Under the pieces are notes generated by a model. That model worked only from the letters and a program-made list of their open reading frames with translations, was not told where the DNA came from and made no database searches. The position numbers and the translations under genes are program-made. DNA of 64,000 nt from Archivesica marissinica (lineage: Eukaryota; Mollusca; Bivalvia; Venerida; Vesicomyidae). Shown here one piece after another: positions 12,489 through 23,560 of the stretch (within the stretch, counting starts at the first letter, position 1; every line of letters starts with the position of its first letter). The stretch is taken from assembly GCA_014843695.1 (NCBI GenBank), contig CM026395.1, positions 49,334,557 through 49,398,556 on the forward strand, in the 5' to 3' direction.

Positions 12489-12856
12489 AAAATATCAGCA
12501 GTTGTAATGCCAACTAAATATCAGCAGTTGTAATGTCAACTAAATATCAGCAGTTGTAATGTCAACTAAATATCAGCAGTTGTAATGTCAACTAAATATC
12601 AGCAGTTGCAATGCCAACTAAATATCAGCAGTTGTAATGCCAACTAAATATCAGCAGTTGTAATGTCAACTAAATATCAGCAGTTGTAATGTCAACTAAA
12701 TATCAGCAGTTGTAATGCCAACTAAATATCAGCAGTTGTAATGCCAACTAAATATCAGCAGTTGTAATGCCAACTAAATATCAGCAGTTGTAATGTCAAC
12801 TAAATATCAGCAGTTGTAATGCCAACTAAATATCAGCAGTTGTAATGCCAACTAAA
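12489..12856. repeat. 26-bp minisatellite, about 14 units
   Basis: The unit is AAATATCAGCAGTTGTAATG plus TCAACT or CCAACT. The T/C variant splits the units into two types that occur in runs. Confidence 0.95.
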
Positions 12857-13000
12857 TCTTTGGGGCATCATGCACCCATACCGTTTGGCTTACATATCAA
12901 TTCATGGCAAGGTACGCCACTACAGAGCTAGGAGATTGGGATAGGGGTAACTCGTTCGGTAATATTTTCAATGCGATCATGTAAAGTATTGTCCATTATA

Positions 13001-13225
13001 CACTCAACAAAATTCCTAATCGGTCATCTGGTGTTTTGTAATATTGGGAGCCAACTAATAATCGTAACATACCATTGAACTATTTTCATTTAATGCATTA
13101 TTATTCTCTCTGATTATACATTATATTGCATATACATCTGTAATAAAATGTAACAAATAAGTTATTATTAGTTTGCACCAAATACTGTAAAACACCAGGT
13201 GACCGATTAGGAATATTGTTGAGTG
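13001..13225. mobile_element. MITE, TA-flanked, about 47-bp terminal inverted repeats
   Basis: The left end CACTCAACAAAATTCCTAAT and the right end, whose reverse complement starts CACTCAACAATATTCCTAAT, form terminal inverted repeats of about 47 bp. TA lies at both outer edges (12999-13000 and 13226-13227), which fits a Tc1/mariner-type target duplication. The element is 225 bp and non-coding. A solo end is at 1122-1156. Confidence 0.82.
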
Positions 13226-13344
13226 TATTATGTTGGGGGCCCACCCCCGATACCGTTAGGCATGTACATCAATTCAGGTCCAGCTACGTCACTGTACAGC
13301 AAGGAGATTAGGCATAGGTGTACTGCCTTTATTATTATTTGTAT

Positions 13345-13590
13345 TTAAGTTTATTATCGTCGCTACCAGTGGCCCATTTGTGCGACGAGCAGTTTACCTT
13401 TTCTGGACAGGCTCTAGCGGTTAACCAGTACTTGGTGCACCATACTCCTTAAGAAACTGCCAACTATTGCATATAAAGAGATACGGTGTGAGCGGGGCTC
13501 GAACCAGTGACCGACATTGATGATAGGTTACAGTGGTATACAAGTCAGCGAACTTAATCACTCGACCATGGAGGCGGACTGGGGAAAATT
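13345..13590 (-). mobile_element. SINE family F (reverse)
   Basis: Tail TTTATTATCGTCGCTACCAG, body GGTTAACCAGTACTTGGTGC, and a tRNA-like head ending TCGACCATGGAGGCGGA in reverse. The first 60 bp match the tail of family C. Confidence 0.75.
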
Positions 13591-13591
13591 A

Positions 13592-14340
13592 GAAGGCAGA
13601 CATCTGTTTTATATAACGTCAAAGAACGGATGTGATAATAAATATTTATTTATTTATTTATATTCTCCTTCCAGATAAATGTAGTGTACGACGACAGTTC
13701 GTATTACTCCTGGCACAATAATTACTCGCCTACCATGCACGTGGTGCCGGTAACAAACCCCTAGCCGGAATGCATCAAGTTTGTCTCAAATTGCATAATT
13801 TTCGGATAAGGTAAATTGTTTCGAAATTGCTCACTATTATTCAAATAAAGCAACATCTCGTCTCACTAAAACGCATCATTTAGGTTCATTCGGTAATCTA
13901 CGAAAGAGACTATGTCTGCGGGAAATGCAATTGTCTCTTCCAGCGTCCTTGGTGTCGGCTATTTGTCATCATTTGTTCGCGTAGAATCATTTGCCCGATG
14001 CATTTGTAATGGGTGATTAATGAACATTTAAAAGCAGAATAAATCTACCCCACCTCGAGAGTAATATACAGCTATATCCAACCTTTATTTGACATAAATG
14101 GCATCAGAAGACCTCCCCGAAGACTGTTTTCCCAATGGTTGTAATCGATTATCGGGTCTGTGGAGAGTTTATTCCCTGTCCTCTATTGCTAGTACTAGTC
14201 ATACAAACTCGAGTACAAATGGCGCCGCGTTAGTTTCTAAATATAGAACAAAATTCCAAGCGTCGACTGCGATCAATGACAGCGCGCGGTATAAATAATC
14301 GGGATCAGCAGTGATTGAATCACAATTTGTCACATAGCGT
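13592..14340. other. 5' flank of the RGK gene
   Basis: No repeat element dominates this stretch. A (TTTA)n-like tract lies at 13642-13660. It is the longest repeat-poor stretch next to exon 1 and is the natural place for promoter and enhancer sequence. I cannot point to specific factor sites. Confidence 0.45.
14098..14298 (+). other. Possible upstream ORF, 66 codons
   Basis: An ATG-initiated frame (MASEDLPEDC...) ends 119 bp before the RGK start codon, in a different frame. If transcription starts upstream of 14098 this could be a regulatory uORF. If the TATA-like element at 14341 is the promoter, it is not transcribed. The peptide resembles nothing I know. It may be chance. Confidence 0.2.
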
Positions 14341-14350
14341 CTATATATAG
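14341..14350 (+). promoter_or_regulatory. TATA-like element of the RGK gene
   Basis: CTATATATAGGGG lies about 75 bp before the ATG at 14418. Transcription would start near 14372-14380 with a leader of about 40-45 nt. The position is plausible, but such strings are common in AT-rich DNA. Confidence 0.35.
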
Positions 14351-14417
14351 GGGAAAGTGGACTGCCGTTTATTATTTCGCTTCATTTAATCAAATTCCCA
14401 TAGTGTTGAACACTGGA

Positions 14418-15123
14418 ATGGAATTAGCTGATCTTTGTAGAATTTCTGAGAAATACGCGATGGAAGACAAAGCGACAAGACCGAAGATTATCTTAGAAAA
14501 GCGCGGACTTTCATACACGCGCTCAATTCGCAAAAATGCCGAGAAAAGACCACAGCGTAACAGAAGCAAAAGTATGCCCTCTCTTGCCATAAATTGTCCA
14601 CCAAAATCATTCTCACACGTAGAATTACAGGGACTGATTAAGGAACAAAACACTGAAGTTGAAAAAGATGATGAAGAACTAGACGGCGATCCGGGTCGGA
14701 TTCGACAGTTCAATACAACGATGAAAGGACTTGTGAAAATGGGCGATTTAAAGAAAGACGGAAGGAGAGACAGTGGTTACTCCAGTACGAGCTATCGACG
14801 AAACAGTTCTATTTCAATTACAAGTGTATATGGCAACAATCCCGGTCGACGGGAAAGTGTTCTTGTAGAAACGCCGTCTAATAGGAGAAACAGCTCGTTT
14901 GCAACGACGTACTGTACGCCGGTTCGACGTACAAGCTGCATAACGGAAATGGAGTATAAGAAACTGGGACACACATTTGGTTTTGATAGTTCGCAGGACT
15001 CTATATTAGAGTGCCCGTCGGAATACCAGGTTTTAGTTGTGGGTGCAAGTGGCGTCGGCAAAAGCGCTATTATCAATCAATTCACGACGTCCGAATTTCT
15101 CGGGGCATCAGATGTCCATACAG
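14418..15123 (+). CDS. RGK-family small GTPase, coding exon 1 (residues 1-236)
   Basis: First of four exons of a Rad/Gem/Rem/Kir-type GTPase of about 414 residues. Family members sit at the plasma membrane and cytoskeleton and inhibit high-voltage calcium channels through the CaV-beta subunit. Residues 1-200 form a basic, Ser-rich extension: RSKSMP at 49-54 fits the 14-3-3 mode-1 pattern, and RRxS/T motifs start at 116, 127, 144, 156 and 170, fitting PKA sites. The G domain begins at about 203, with P-loop GASGVGKS at 209-216. I start at ATG 14418 because the frame upstream to 14403 has only a GTG; A at -1, G at -3 and G at +4 suit initiation. The exon ends at CAG|GTAATG in phase 1. The N-terminus is longer than in vertebrate members (about 300-340 residues in total). 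Which vertebrate paralogue is closest cannot be told by eye. Confidence 0.92.
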
Positions 15124-15340
15124 GTAATGAATATTATCTTTATAAAATGTCAAATTAAAAAAATCTCACAATACATTTATTTAGACAGACACATTATAGA
15201 AATGTTTTGATATACATGTTCATGAAAGATTCACTGATCCACGTAGAAAGCCGTACCATGAAAGATTCACTGATCCACGTAGAAAGCCATGAAAGAAACG
15301 TATACATGTTGTTAGTTGTCTTTTTGTTATTTTTTGAGGC

Positions 15341-15549
15341 GCCGTGATTTAACGGTATCCACCTGGTTTGCGAGTTCGATGGTCCGCCAGAAACACTGTG
15401 GTAGTGCCCTTAGGCCAGACACTTAAATCCACATTGCCTCTTCTCTCTCCCTCATGGCGATGGAGTCCATTAGGAATGACGTCTCGAGAGAGATTGAACT
15501 AATGTAAAGATTTGTTTTGTAATCGAGCTAAATAAATTTTGTATAAATC
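15341..15549 (+). mobile_element. SINE family B, diverged
   Basis: Degenerate head (GCCGTGATTTAACGGTATCC), then body TTGCCTCTTCTCTCTCCCTC and tail GTAATCGAGCTAAATAAATT. It lies about 220 bp inside intron 1. A near-exact 37-bp duplication (ATGAAAGATTCACTGATCCA...) sits just before it at 15221-15290. Confidence 0.8.
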
Positions 15550-15787
15550 ATTTGTTTTTTATATACTGTGTTGCGTTGATATACCCGTGTTATGATATAA
15601 GGGGCCGAGTGTTTACGGTCGTTTACTTCAAACCACTTGCCGCTAGGGCTGCCACGTGTACATATTTTTGTAAACGTGTACACGATCCTGAATACACGAC
15701 ACGGCGCCGTTTACACGTTATTCAAGTATGCATATTGCGCAGTAGATAATGTTACTTACTTGACTTCACACCTGTAATCACCTGAGA

Positions 15788-16262
15788 TGCTGCTTACATT
15801 ATTGCAGTTCAGGAATAATTCTTGTTCACCGAATCACACCTGTACAGCCAAACGGCCGCGTAAACATGCTGCTTACATTATTGCAGTTCAGGAATAATTC
15901 TTGTTCACCGAATCACACCTGTATGTACAGCCAAACAGCCGCGTAAACATGCTGCTTACATTATTGCAGTTCAGGAATAATTCTTGTTCACCGAATCACA
16001 CCTGTACAGCCAAACGGCCGCGTAAACATGCTGCTTACATTATTGCAGTTCAGGAATAATTCTTGTTCACCGAATCACACCTGTATGTACAGCCAAACAG
16101 CCGCGTAAACATGCTGCTTACATTATTGCAGTTCAGGAATAATTCTTGTTCACCGAATCACACCTGTATGTACAGCCAAACAGCCGCGTAAACATGCTGC
16201 TTACATTATTGCAGTTCAGGAATAATTCTTGTTCACTTGAATCACACCTGCCAAACGGCCGC
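15788..16262. repeat. 79/83-bp tandem repeat, 6 units
   Basis: TGCTGCTTACATTATTGCAG starts at 15788, 15867, 15950, 16029, 16112 and 16195. The unit length alternates 79, 83, 79, 83, 83 bp because some units carry an extra TGTA before CAGCCAAAC. The alternation suggests that a two-unit block was duplicated. Confidence 0.93.
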
Positions 16263-16329
16263 GAAAATACTAGGATGTTAATAGTCAAATTACAAACTGA
16301 TATTACTCAACTATTGTCATACAATCTGT

Positions 16330-16349
16330 TGGGTTAGGGTTAGGGTTAT
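16330..16349 (+). repeat. Short interstitial telomere-like tract
   Basis: GGGTTAGGGTTAGGGTTA, about three TTAGGG units, sits directly at the start of a SINE C tail fragment. It could be a repair scar or chance. Confidence 0.6.
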
Positions 16350-16430
16350 CTAAAATGACTAATCTCTTCAGGAGGCGTCGCTCATATGGGCAACCGGTAG
16401 CGACGATAAATAAACTTAAAACACTCACCA
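16347..16430 (+). mobile_element. SINE family C, 3' tail only
   Basis: CTAAAATGACTAATCTCTTC through GGCAACCGGTAGCGACGATA and AATAAACTTAAAACAC. The 5' part is missing, as in a truncated reverse transcript. Confidence 0.8.
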
Positions 16431-16499
16431 TAACCATACGGTGTTTGTGTGACTTTAAAACCCACAAACCAGCACACACAAATAAACAGCATGGCAGCA

Positions 16500-16860
16500 C
16501 ATATTTAAATTTATTTCTTTAAAATTCCTATATAGTTTTTCTTGGCAAAGTGAAATTCTTTCCATTTATTGTCCTTTTCTACTCTGTTAGACAATTTCTT
16601 ATATCATCATATTCCATAACATATTCTATATATAGTTTCTCTACTTTTCAGTTTTAACATTACTATATAATTCCAATATGCAGTTTTCACTAATAGTCCT
16701 AACATTTGATTTGTATATATGTTGAGGGCCTCATGATAGATTCACTTTTGTTAAATGAGTTCTCTCGTAAAATAAAGTATATTATTTATTATTATTATTA
16801 ATGTTTGCATTATTAATGTTTGCATTATTAATGTTTGCAAAACGTGTTGCCCAAAACATT
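16500..16860 (+). mobile_element. LINE 3' UTR with (ATT)n tail
   Basis: The sequence TTGAGGGCCTCATGATAGAT, then GAGTTCTCTCGTAAAATAAA and an ATT-rich tail, matches the 3' ends at 27189-27480. Three copies of TTAATGTTTGCATTA-like sequence follow. No coding part is recognised. Confidence 0.6.
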
Positions 16861-16892
16861 TGTTTTATCAATTAACATGTAGCACCATTATA

Positions 16893-17398
16893 TGATGAAG
16901 AAGAAGAATGCTTTATTAAGACTTAAACTTTACAGTTTCTCGTCTGTAACATTTAAACATATTTACAATATATATAGTACAATATTATGATATATGCAAT
17001 CATGATGAGGATGGACAAATGATGTAATGATTATGGACATACATGGAAAAATGATGACAAAGTCATGATGGATTTTAGACTATGCAAAACATGATCATGA
17101 CTGTATTAAGAGTGTAGGGAGTATTCAACTGGTAACTCATATATCCTAAACAAGTGAATTACGAAGCTTCATGGATATATTTACTAAAGTTAACCAGCTC
17201 TAGGGAATTGTCACATTGAAATATTTGCAATAATTTGAACATACTTGGTCGATTAGAATATAAATGTTTTATATATTTTTTTCTTAATGTACTATACACC
17301 TCACATTTAAACATGTATGTATTGTAGCTACTTCCGTTGTATACTACACAGTCATGTAAGTGATAAACACAATACAACATGAGTAAACTTAGCATTTA
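16893..17398 (-). mobile_element. LINE ORF2 C-terminus and 3' end (reverse)
   Basis: On the - strand a 78-codon frame contains NRPSMFKLLQIFQ and LVNFSKYIHEA, resembling the last part of LINE ORF2 proteins (compare NALNKLSTFVFKAF in the fragment at 1480-1975). It is followed by an AT-rich 3' region ending AATAAAGCATTCTTCTTCTT. It is 5'-truncated and inactive. Confidence 0.6.
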
Positions 17399-17477
17399 AG
17401 TTACTGGGTCTCGGGGTTTATGATCTCAATTTACAGCTAGTCCTACCGGAAGATGCACACTTCTTGGACTGTGAACC

Positions 17478-17680
17478 CATTTGATTCTGGATACCGTTCA
17501 AACAGTATTTGCAAAGAACATAGAGCCAGATCAACCGCCACGGAACCTGCCGTCTGATTAGGCTCTATGCTGTTTGCTATTCAGATGATCTTGCTAAGAC
17601 ACTTGGCTATGTAGGAAAGAACATACCTCCTAATCAGCGTCACGCTGCGGCTAATCTGGATCTATGTTGTTTGCAAAAGC
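17478..17680. mobile_element. Fold-back MITE of the CCCATTTNATTCTGG family, truncated
   Basis: Starts CCCATTTGATTCTGGATACC and contains the internal stretches GCAAAGAACATAGAGCCAGA and GGATCTATGTTGTTTGC also present in the complete element at 45227-45463. The right terminal repeat is missing, because SINE B begins at about 17683. Confidence 0.75.
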
Positions 17681-17682
17681 CT

Positions 17683-17872
17683 TGGCGAACGGCCCTGAGT
17701 TCGAGCCCCGCTGGAGCCGTTACGATTGTGTGCTTAGGCAAGGCATTTAAATTCCACGTTGCCTCTTCTCTCTCCATCATGGCGATGGATTCAGGAATGA
17801 GGTCTCGAGGGTGATTAATATAAGTTGTAAGAATTTGTTTCGCAATCTAACTACAATAAATGTGTATAAACT
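17683..17872 (+). mobile_element. SINE family B, 5'-truncated
   Basis: Begins within the tRNA-like head (GAGTTCGAGCCCCGCTGG) and carries the full body and tail to AATAAATGTGTATAAACTA. It is joined directly to the fold-back MITE. Confidence 0.85.
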
Positions 17873-17987
17873 ATTAACTACATATGGTGTTTAAACATAC
17901 AACATGAAACATATCTACGATGAAGAATAATAGTACATTTTGAAATTCTATGCGACCCTGACTGCAGTTTCCATATTGTTTTGTTTT

Positions 17988-20162
17988 ACCATTAACCATC
18001 ACCGTTAGGGTTACCATTAACCATCACCGTTAGGATCCCCATTAACCATCACCGTTAGGATTACCATTAACCATCACCGTTAGGATTACCATTAACCATC
18101 ACCGTTAGGATTACCATTAACCATCACCGTTAGGATTACCATTAACCATCACCGTTAGGATTACCATTAACCACCACCGTTAGGATTACCATTAACCATC
18201 ACCGTTAGGGCTACCATTAACCATCACCGTTATGGTTACCATTAACCATCACCGTTAGGATCCCCATTAACCATCACCGTTAGGGTTACCATTAACCATC
18301 ACCGTTAGGATCCCCATTAACCATCACCGTTAGGATCCCCATTAACCATCACCGTTAGGGTTACCATTAACCATCACCGTTATGGTTACCATTAACCATC
18401 ACCGTTAGGATTACCATTAACCATCACCGTTAGGGTTAGCATTAACCACCACCGTTAGGGTTACCATTAACCATCACCGTTAGGGTTACCATTAACCATC
18501 ACCGTTATGGTTACCATTAACCATCACCGTTAGGGTTACCATTAACCATCACCGTTAGGGTTACCATTAACCATCACCGTTAGGATTACCATTAACCATC
18601 ACCGTTAGGATTACCATTAACCATCACCGTTAGGGTTACCATTAACCATCACCGTTAGGGTTACCATTAACCATCACCGTTAGGATTACCATTAACCACC
18701 ACCGTTACGATTACCATTAACCATCACCGTTAGGGTTACCATTAACCATCACCGTTAGGGTTACCATTAACCATCACCGTTACGATCCCCATTAACCATC
18801 ACCGTTACGATCCCCATTTACCATCACCGTTAGGGTTACCATTAACCATCACCGTTACGATCCCCATTAACCATCACCGTTAGGGTTACCATTAACCATC
18901 ACCGTTAGGGTTACCATTAACCATCACCGTTACGATTACCATTAACCACCACCATTAGGATCCCCATTAACCACCACCGTTAGGATTAACATTAACCATC
19001 ACCGTTAGGGTTACCATTAACCATCACCGTTAGGATTACCATTAACCATCACCGTTAGGATTACCATTAACCATCACCGTTATGGTTACCATTAACCATC
19101 ACCGTTAGGATTACCATTAACCATCACCGTTAGGATTACCATTAACCATCACCGTTAGGATCCCCATTAACCATCACCGTTAGGGTTACCATTAACCATC
19201 ACCGTTACGATCCCCATTAACCATCACCGTTAGGGTTACCATTAACCATCACCGTTAGGATTACCATTAACCATCACCGTTAGGGTTACCATTAACCATC
19301 ACCGTTAGGATTACCATTAACCATCACCGTTAGGGTTACCATTAACCATCACCGTTAGGGTTACCATTAACCATCACCGTTAGGGTTACCATTAACCATC
19401 ACCGTTAGGATTACCATTAACCATCACCGTTAGGGTTACCATTAACCATCACCGTTACGATCCCCATTAACCATTACCGTTAGGGTTACCATTAACCATC
19501 ACCGTTAGGGTTACCATTAACCATCACCGTTAGGGTTACCATTAACCATCACCGTTAGGGTTACCATTAACCATCACCGTTAGGGTTACCATTAGCCATC
19601 ACCGTTAGGGTTACCATTAACCATCACCGTTACGATTACCATTAACCATCACCGTTAGGATTACCATTAACCACCACCGTTAGGATCCCCATTAACCATC
19701 ACCGTTAGGGTTACCATTAACCATCACCGTTATGGTTACCATTAACCATCACCGTTAGGATCCCCATTAACCATCACCGTTAGGGTTACCATTAACCATC
19801 ACCGTTAGGGTTACCATTAGCCATCACCGTTAGGGTTACCATTAACCATCACCGTTACGATTACCATTAACCATCACCGTTAGGGTCACCATTAACCACC
19901 ACCGTTAGGATCCCCATTAACCATCACCGTTAGGGTTACCATTAACCATCACCGTTATGGTTACCATTAACCATCACCGTTAGGATCCCCATTAACCATC
20001 ACCGTTAGGGTTACCATTAACCATCACCGTTAGGGTTACCATTAGCCATCACCGTTAGGGTTACCATTAACCATCACCGTTACGATTACCATTAACCATC
20101 ACCGTTAGGATCCCCATTAACCATCACCGTTACGATCCCCATTAACCATCACCGTTAGGACC
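17988..20162. repeat. 25-bp minisatellite, about 87 units, with telomere-like core
   Basis: The unit is ACCATTAACCATCACCGTTA plus GGGTT, GGATT or CGATC. Variants GGGTTACC, GGATTACC, GGATCCCC, CGATCCCC and TGGTTACC are interleaved. In the main variant the unit contains GTTAGGGTTA, which resembles 1.7 telomeric repeats. It lies in intron 1. Blocks such as TATGGTTACC followed by GGATCCCC recur, suggesting block duplication. Confidence 0.96.
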
Positions 20163-20341
20163 GTGACTATTTGTGTTTGTGTGTCCTAGTGTTTCTGTGA
20201 GAACGTGATAACTCAAAGAGCTGTTGGTTGGTTTTGATGAAACTGTGTTGATATATAGTGGGTTGGTTCGCTGCGAGTATGCGATACATCGGTCCATTCT
20301 TGTGCTCATGGGCGGCAAGCGAAGCTTCCACTCCAACTAGT

Positions 20342-20537
20342 GTATGCACATTTAGTTTAGCTCCATTGCGAAACAAACTATTACAACTTATATTAATCAC
20401 TCTCGAAATCTCAATCTTGGTGGAATCCATCGTCACGAGTGGGAGAGTAGAGGCAACGTGGAATTTAAATGCCTTGCCTACGGGTACAATCGTAATGGTT
20501 CTGGCGGCGCTCGAACTCCGGACCTCCCGTCAGCTCC
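20342..20537 (-). mobile_element. SINE family B (reverse)
   Basis: Tail TTAGCTCCATTGCGAAACAA, then AATCCATCGTCACGAG and the degenerate head GGCGCTCGAACTCCGGACC. The 102-aa frame that crosses it is a shadow of the SINE. Confidence 0.85.
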
Positions 20538-20539
20538 AA

Positions 20540-21410
20540 TTGACTATACTAATTATACCATTGTAATATCAAGCATTTGTTCTTGCGACAAATACGTGGT
20601 TTGTTGACATAATGATATAATGTAAATACATTCATGCCTAATACAAATCCGTTATCCTGAATAACACGAGTTATTGACTTATTGTACATATTTACCGTGA
20701 TATCTAATATGTGTTAGATTTGTGCATATTTATTTGTAGACTAATCTTAGTTAAATTATCTCTAACCGAAAGTATCGCGTGTTTAGTATTGACTCCAATG
20801 ACAAACAAACACACGTCAATTCAGGAGCGAGGATGACCGTTATATGAAATTCTACTTTCACTTTTGAAAGTTTGTATACCACCAAAACACTGTTTATTGA
20901 TTCAATGTTAGTTAGTGTTCGGATGTATTCAGAAGAATGTGTAATATATGCATTTATACGTGAACAAAATGCATTTTATTTGCTTTTTGCGATGTAATGA
21001 CGCTTTAAACTAGTTGAGTGAAATCCTCTAGTTTTGTAGTTTTCATTATTTCTTAATATGATTAATGTTGACATATTAATTCACTGTTGTTCCATTTTCC
21101 GAAATAAATGCGCATGCGTGTATTCACGTGTTACACGAACCTTACCGTGCCCACTACTTTCTTTGTAGTCATTGATCAAGTTATAATTTAATCGTATTAT
21201 ATCAGCTCAGCATGATTCTTTCCCACACAATGACGTTATCCATGTAAACCACGTATCCGCAGAAATAAATATATGGCAAACTGTTGCCATGGTTGCATTC
21301 GTAGAGTTCGTAATATCTCTGATTCTCCTTAATTTTAATTGAGGAAAGCACGCTGTTGATTTCTCATATATACTGTTAGACGACCCTGTGATCGAGTGGT
21401 TAAATCGATT
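20540..21410. other. No feature seen within intron 1
   Basis: AT-rich unique sequence with no reading frame of note and no recognised repeat. Confidence 0.5.
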
Positions 21411-21411
21411 A

Positions 21412-21702
21412 GTGTGTTTTACGTTTATTTATCGTCGCTACCGGTTGCCCATATGAGCGACGACTCCTGAAGAGATTAGTCATTTTAGATTGTGGACGAT
21501 AGTGCAATGAAACAGACAGAGACACATTCCATAGTCTCATCTGGTTCTTTTACGTGCACGGTGTAGAGCACTGATACGAGATCTCGGTTTAACGTCCGAT
21601 CTGAAAGAATGGTAATTTTATTAGGGTCAGACGGGGGATTGAACCTGCGATCCCTGGATTACGAGCCCAACGTGTTAACTACTGGACTACAGATCCGTCT
21701 GT
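21412..21702 (-). mobile_element. SINE family C, full-length (reverse)
   Basis: Complete from tail TTTACGTTTATTTATCGTCG to the Thr-like head ending CTACAGATCCGTC. A second copy of AATCGATT-like flank on each side (21396 and 21706, TAAATCGATT/AAAATCGATTGG) may be the target-site duplication. Confidence 0.87.
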
Positions 21703-21734
21703 AAAATCGATTGGCTCCAATTGGTGCCATTGGT

Positions 21735-22095
21735 GGTCAAGAAGATACAAGAAGCTTTATTTAACGTCGGATTACATTTACAAATAACATTAGCTAATAA
21801 GCTATTTTCCCGACATTTTGGCAGCCTCGAAATTGGCTCAGTCACCATTTGCATATGTAAATGTATAGCTTTTTAAGACGCAAATATTAAATCACATCCT
21901 GTTTTTACTTGTTGCTAACTGGATACATTTAGCTAAGCAGATAAGATTTTCTTTTATGCTTTCCAATGAATGATAGAATTTTCTCAGTTAAAGAAAACTC
22001 CATCTTACACCGCTTTGAAACAGTGAAAGATGGCATTTAATCTGCCACCGGTTGCGTTTCGTATTCCTGCGCGGACATATGTCCTTTTGTATTTT
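21735..22095 (-). mobile_element. Possible LINE 3' end (reverse)
   Basis: On the - strand the segment ends CGACGTTAAATAAAGCTTCT TGTATCTTCTT, similar in style to the other LINE 3' ends in this window. No coding part is recognised, so the call is tentative. Confidence 0.3.
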
Positions 22096-22397
22096 AGTAA
22101 GTAAGTAATATATTCTAATGAATCTGCTTCGTATGTAATGTTTAATTTTCACAGCAAACAGAAACTAACTTGCAAATTATACAGCAACTATTTCTTATTA
22201 CGGACGTTCCCACTAACATAAGTAGTTGTGCGGTTGTGTCACGTAGTGCAATGAGGCTCCAGACAGGGCAGTTAGAATGAATAAAAATTGAAAACAAATA
22301 TTATATTAGCCAAAGTCCTTGGAAATAATAAAAGAACAAGAAGATGTGTGTTTATTAGTGTAAACTCGGAATGTCACAATTTCTAGAAATGTGTGTT

Positions 22398-22475
22398 TAA
22401 CCCTTAAAATGCCGAATAAATTGGAACGAATGTGCAAACAACATAGATCCAGATCAGCCGCGCCGCAAACCCCTT
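22398..22475. mobile_element. Fragment of the fold-back MITE
   Basis: TTAACCCTTAAAATGCCGAA followed by GTGCAAACAACATAGATCCA and GATCAGCCGC matches the left half of 45227-45463 with considerable divergence. Confidence 0.55.
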
Positions 22476-22574
22476 TAACATTTTTAATGTTTGGAACATT
22501 GTTGACAAACTTTTTAATATATAATTCTGAGTATAATAAACACACGCTTTACTGTACTTTTATTATCTGACCAC

Positions 22575-22791
22575 AATAAAATTAACAGTCTTTCAGATGA
22601 GACTTTAATCCGAGTTCTCGTGTCGGTGCTTTACACCGTGCACGTAAAAGAACCATAGGAGACCCTGGAATGGGTCTCTGTCTGTATCATTGTACTATCT
22701 TCCAAAAATCTAAAATGACTAATCTCTTCAGGAGGCGTTGCTCATATGGGCAACCGGTAGCGACGATAAATAAATGTAAAACACACACAAC
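22575..22791 (+). mobile_element. SINE family C, 5'-truncated
   Basis: Starts at AATAAAATTAACAGTCTTTC, just after the missing tRNA head, and runs to the tail CGATAAATAAATGTAAAACA. Confidence 0.87.
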
Positions 22792-22799
22792 TGTTACTT

Positions 22800-23220
22800 A
22801 ATATTGCATTTGCCGATGTGCCTGGTAATAAAACTCGAAACCTGAATTATATATGTACCTGGTAATTAAATATAATACATAATCAACTCCATAACAAAAA
22901 CCATACATTTGAAAAACAAATACCTTTCTGTTTGAGCCTTATTACATCTCAAGGAAATCAGTGTGGTGCATCCATACGCCGTATTAAATAGTCCCTGATA
23001 ATCAAACAAATTCACGCAAATACTCAACACAATACCTTTAATCACTCTACTGTATGCCGCTACTGTATTTTTTATTTCTTAATTTTCTATAAATTATATT
23101 GAATAAATAACGTTTTTACTTTTTTAGTACATGTATTTGTTTATTAATTTATATGTTCGCTATATCCTTAATGTATTACATGTGTTATTAATATTACTAT
23201 AATTATATATATATATCTGA
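22800..23220. other. No feature seen within intron 1
   Basis: AT-rich unique sequence. A short (AT)n tract lies near 23203-23215. Confidence 0.5.
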
Positions 23221-23221
23221 C

Positions 23222-23490
23222 TGCTTAAGACAGGTTTGACTGTACATATGTGAACACGATCTGAGAATGGTCATAATTCAGAATTGTTCTCATGTGTGAT
23301 TGATACGTCTACTATAGTAATGATGGACTCGAGAGAGGGATTCCATCGGGCACAAGAGAGGGATTCCATCGGGCTTCCGTCTGGCTCGAGAGGGGGATTC
23401 CATCGGGCACACGAGGGATTCCATCGGGCTCGAGAAAGGAATTACATCGGGCTCGAGAGAGGGACTCCATCGGACCCCAGAGATGTATAT
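23222..23490 (+). repeat. Left arm of the inverted repeat flanking exon 2
   Basis: TGCTTAAGACAGGTTTGACT through TCTACTATAGTAATGATGGA and GATTCCATCGGGC is matched in reverse at 23925-24092. The inner part, 23330-23490, is a degenerate tandem repeat of GGGATTCCATCGGGCTCGAG. The core arm of about 130 bp (23222-23351) differs at roughly eight positions from its partner. Confidence 0.9.
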
Positions 23491-23560
23491 ATATATAAGT
23501 ATACATGTATAATACACAGGTTCCTAATATTCTTTGTAATTGTTTGTTTATAAATTACAG

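Larger units (their letters stand above)
15124..23560 (+). other. Intron 1 of the RGK gene (8437 bp, phase 1)
   Basis: Bounded by GTAATG and TAAATTACAG. It contains SINEs B and C, two LINE fragments, a fold-back element, an 80-bp tandem repeat and a 2.2-kb array of 25-bp units. No other coding sequence is seen. Confidence 0.88.

Noticed and set aside
14403..14417. RGK start at 14403
   Set aside because: The codon there is GTG. The first in-frame ATG is 14418, and no ATG lies upstream before the in-frame TGA at 14316.
16330..20162. A chromosome end or telomere
   Set aside because: Only three TTAGGG units at 16330, and the 25-bp array is not a telomeric repeat. Both lie inside an intron.
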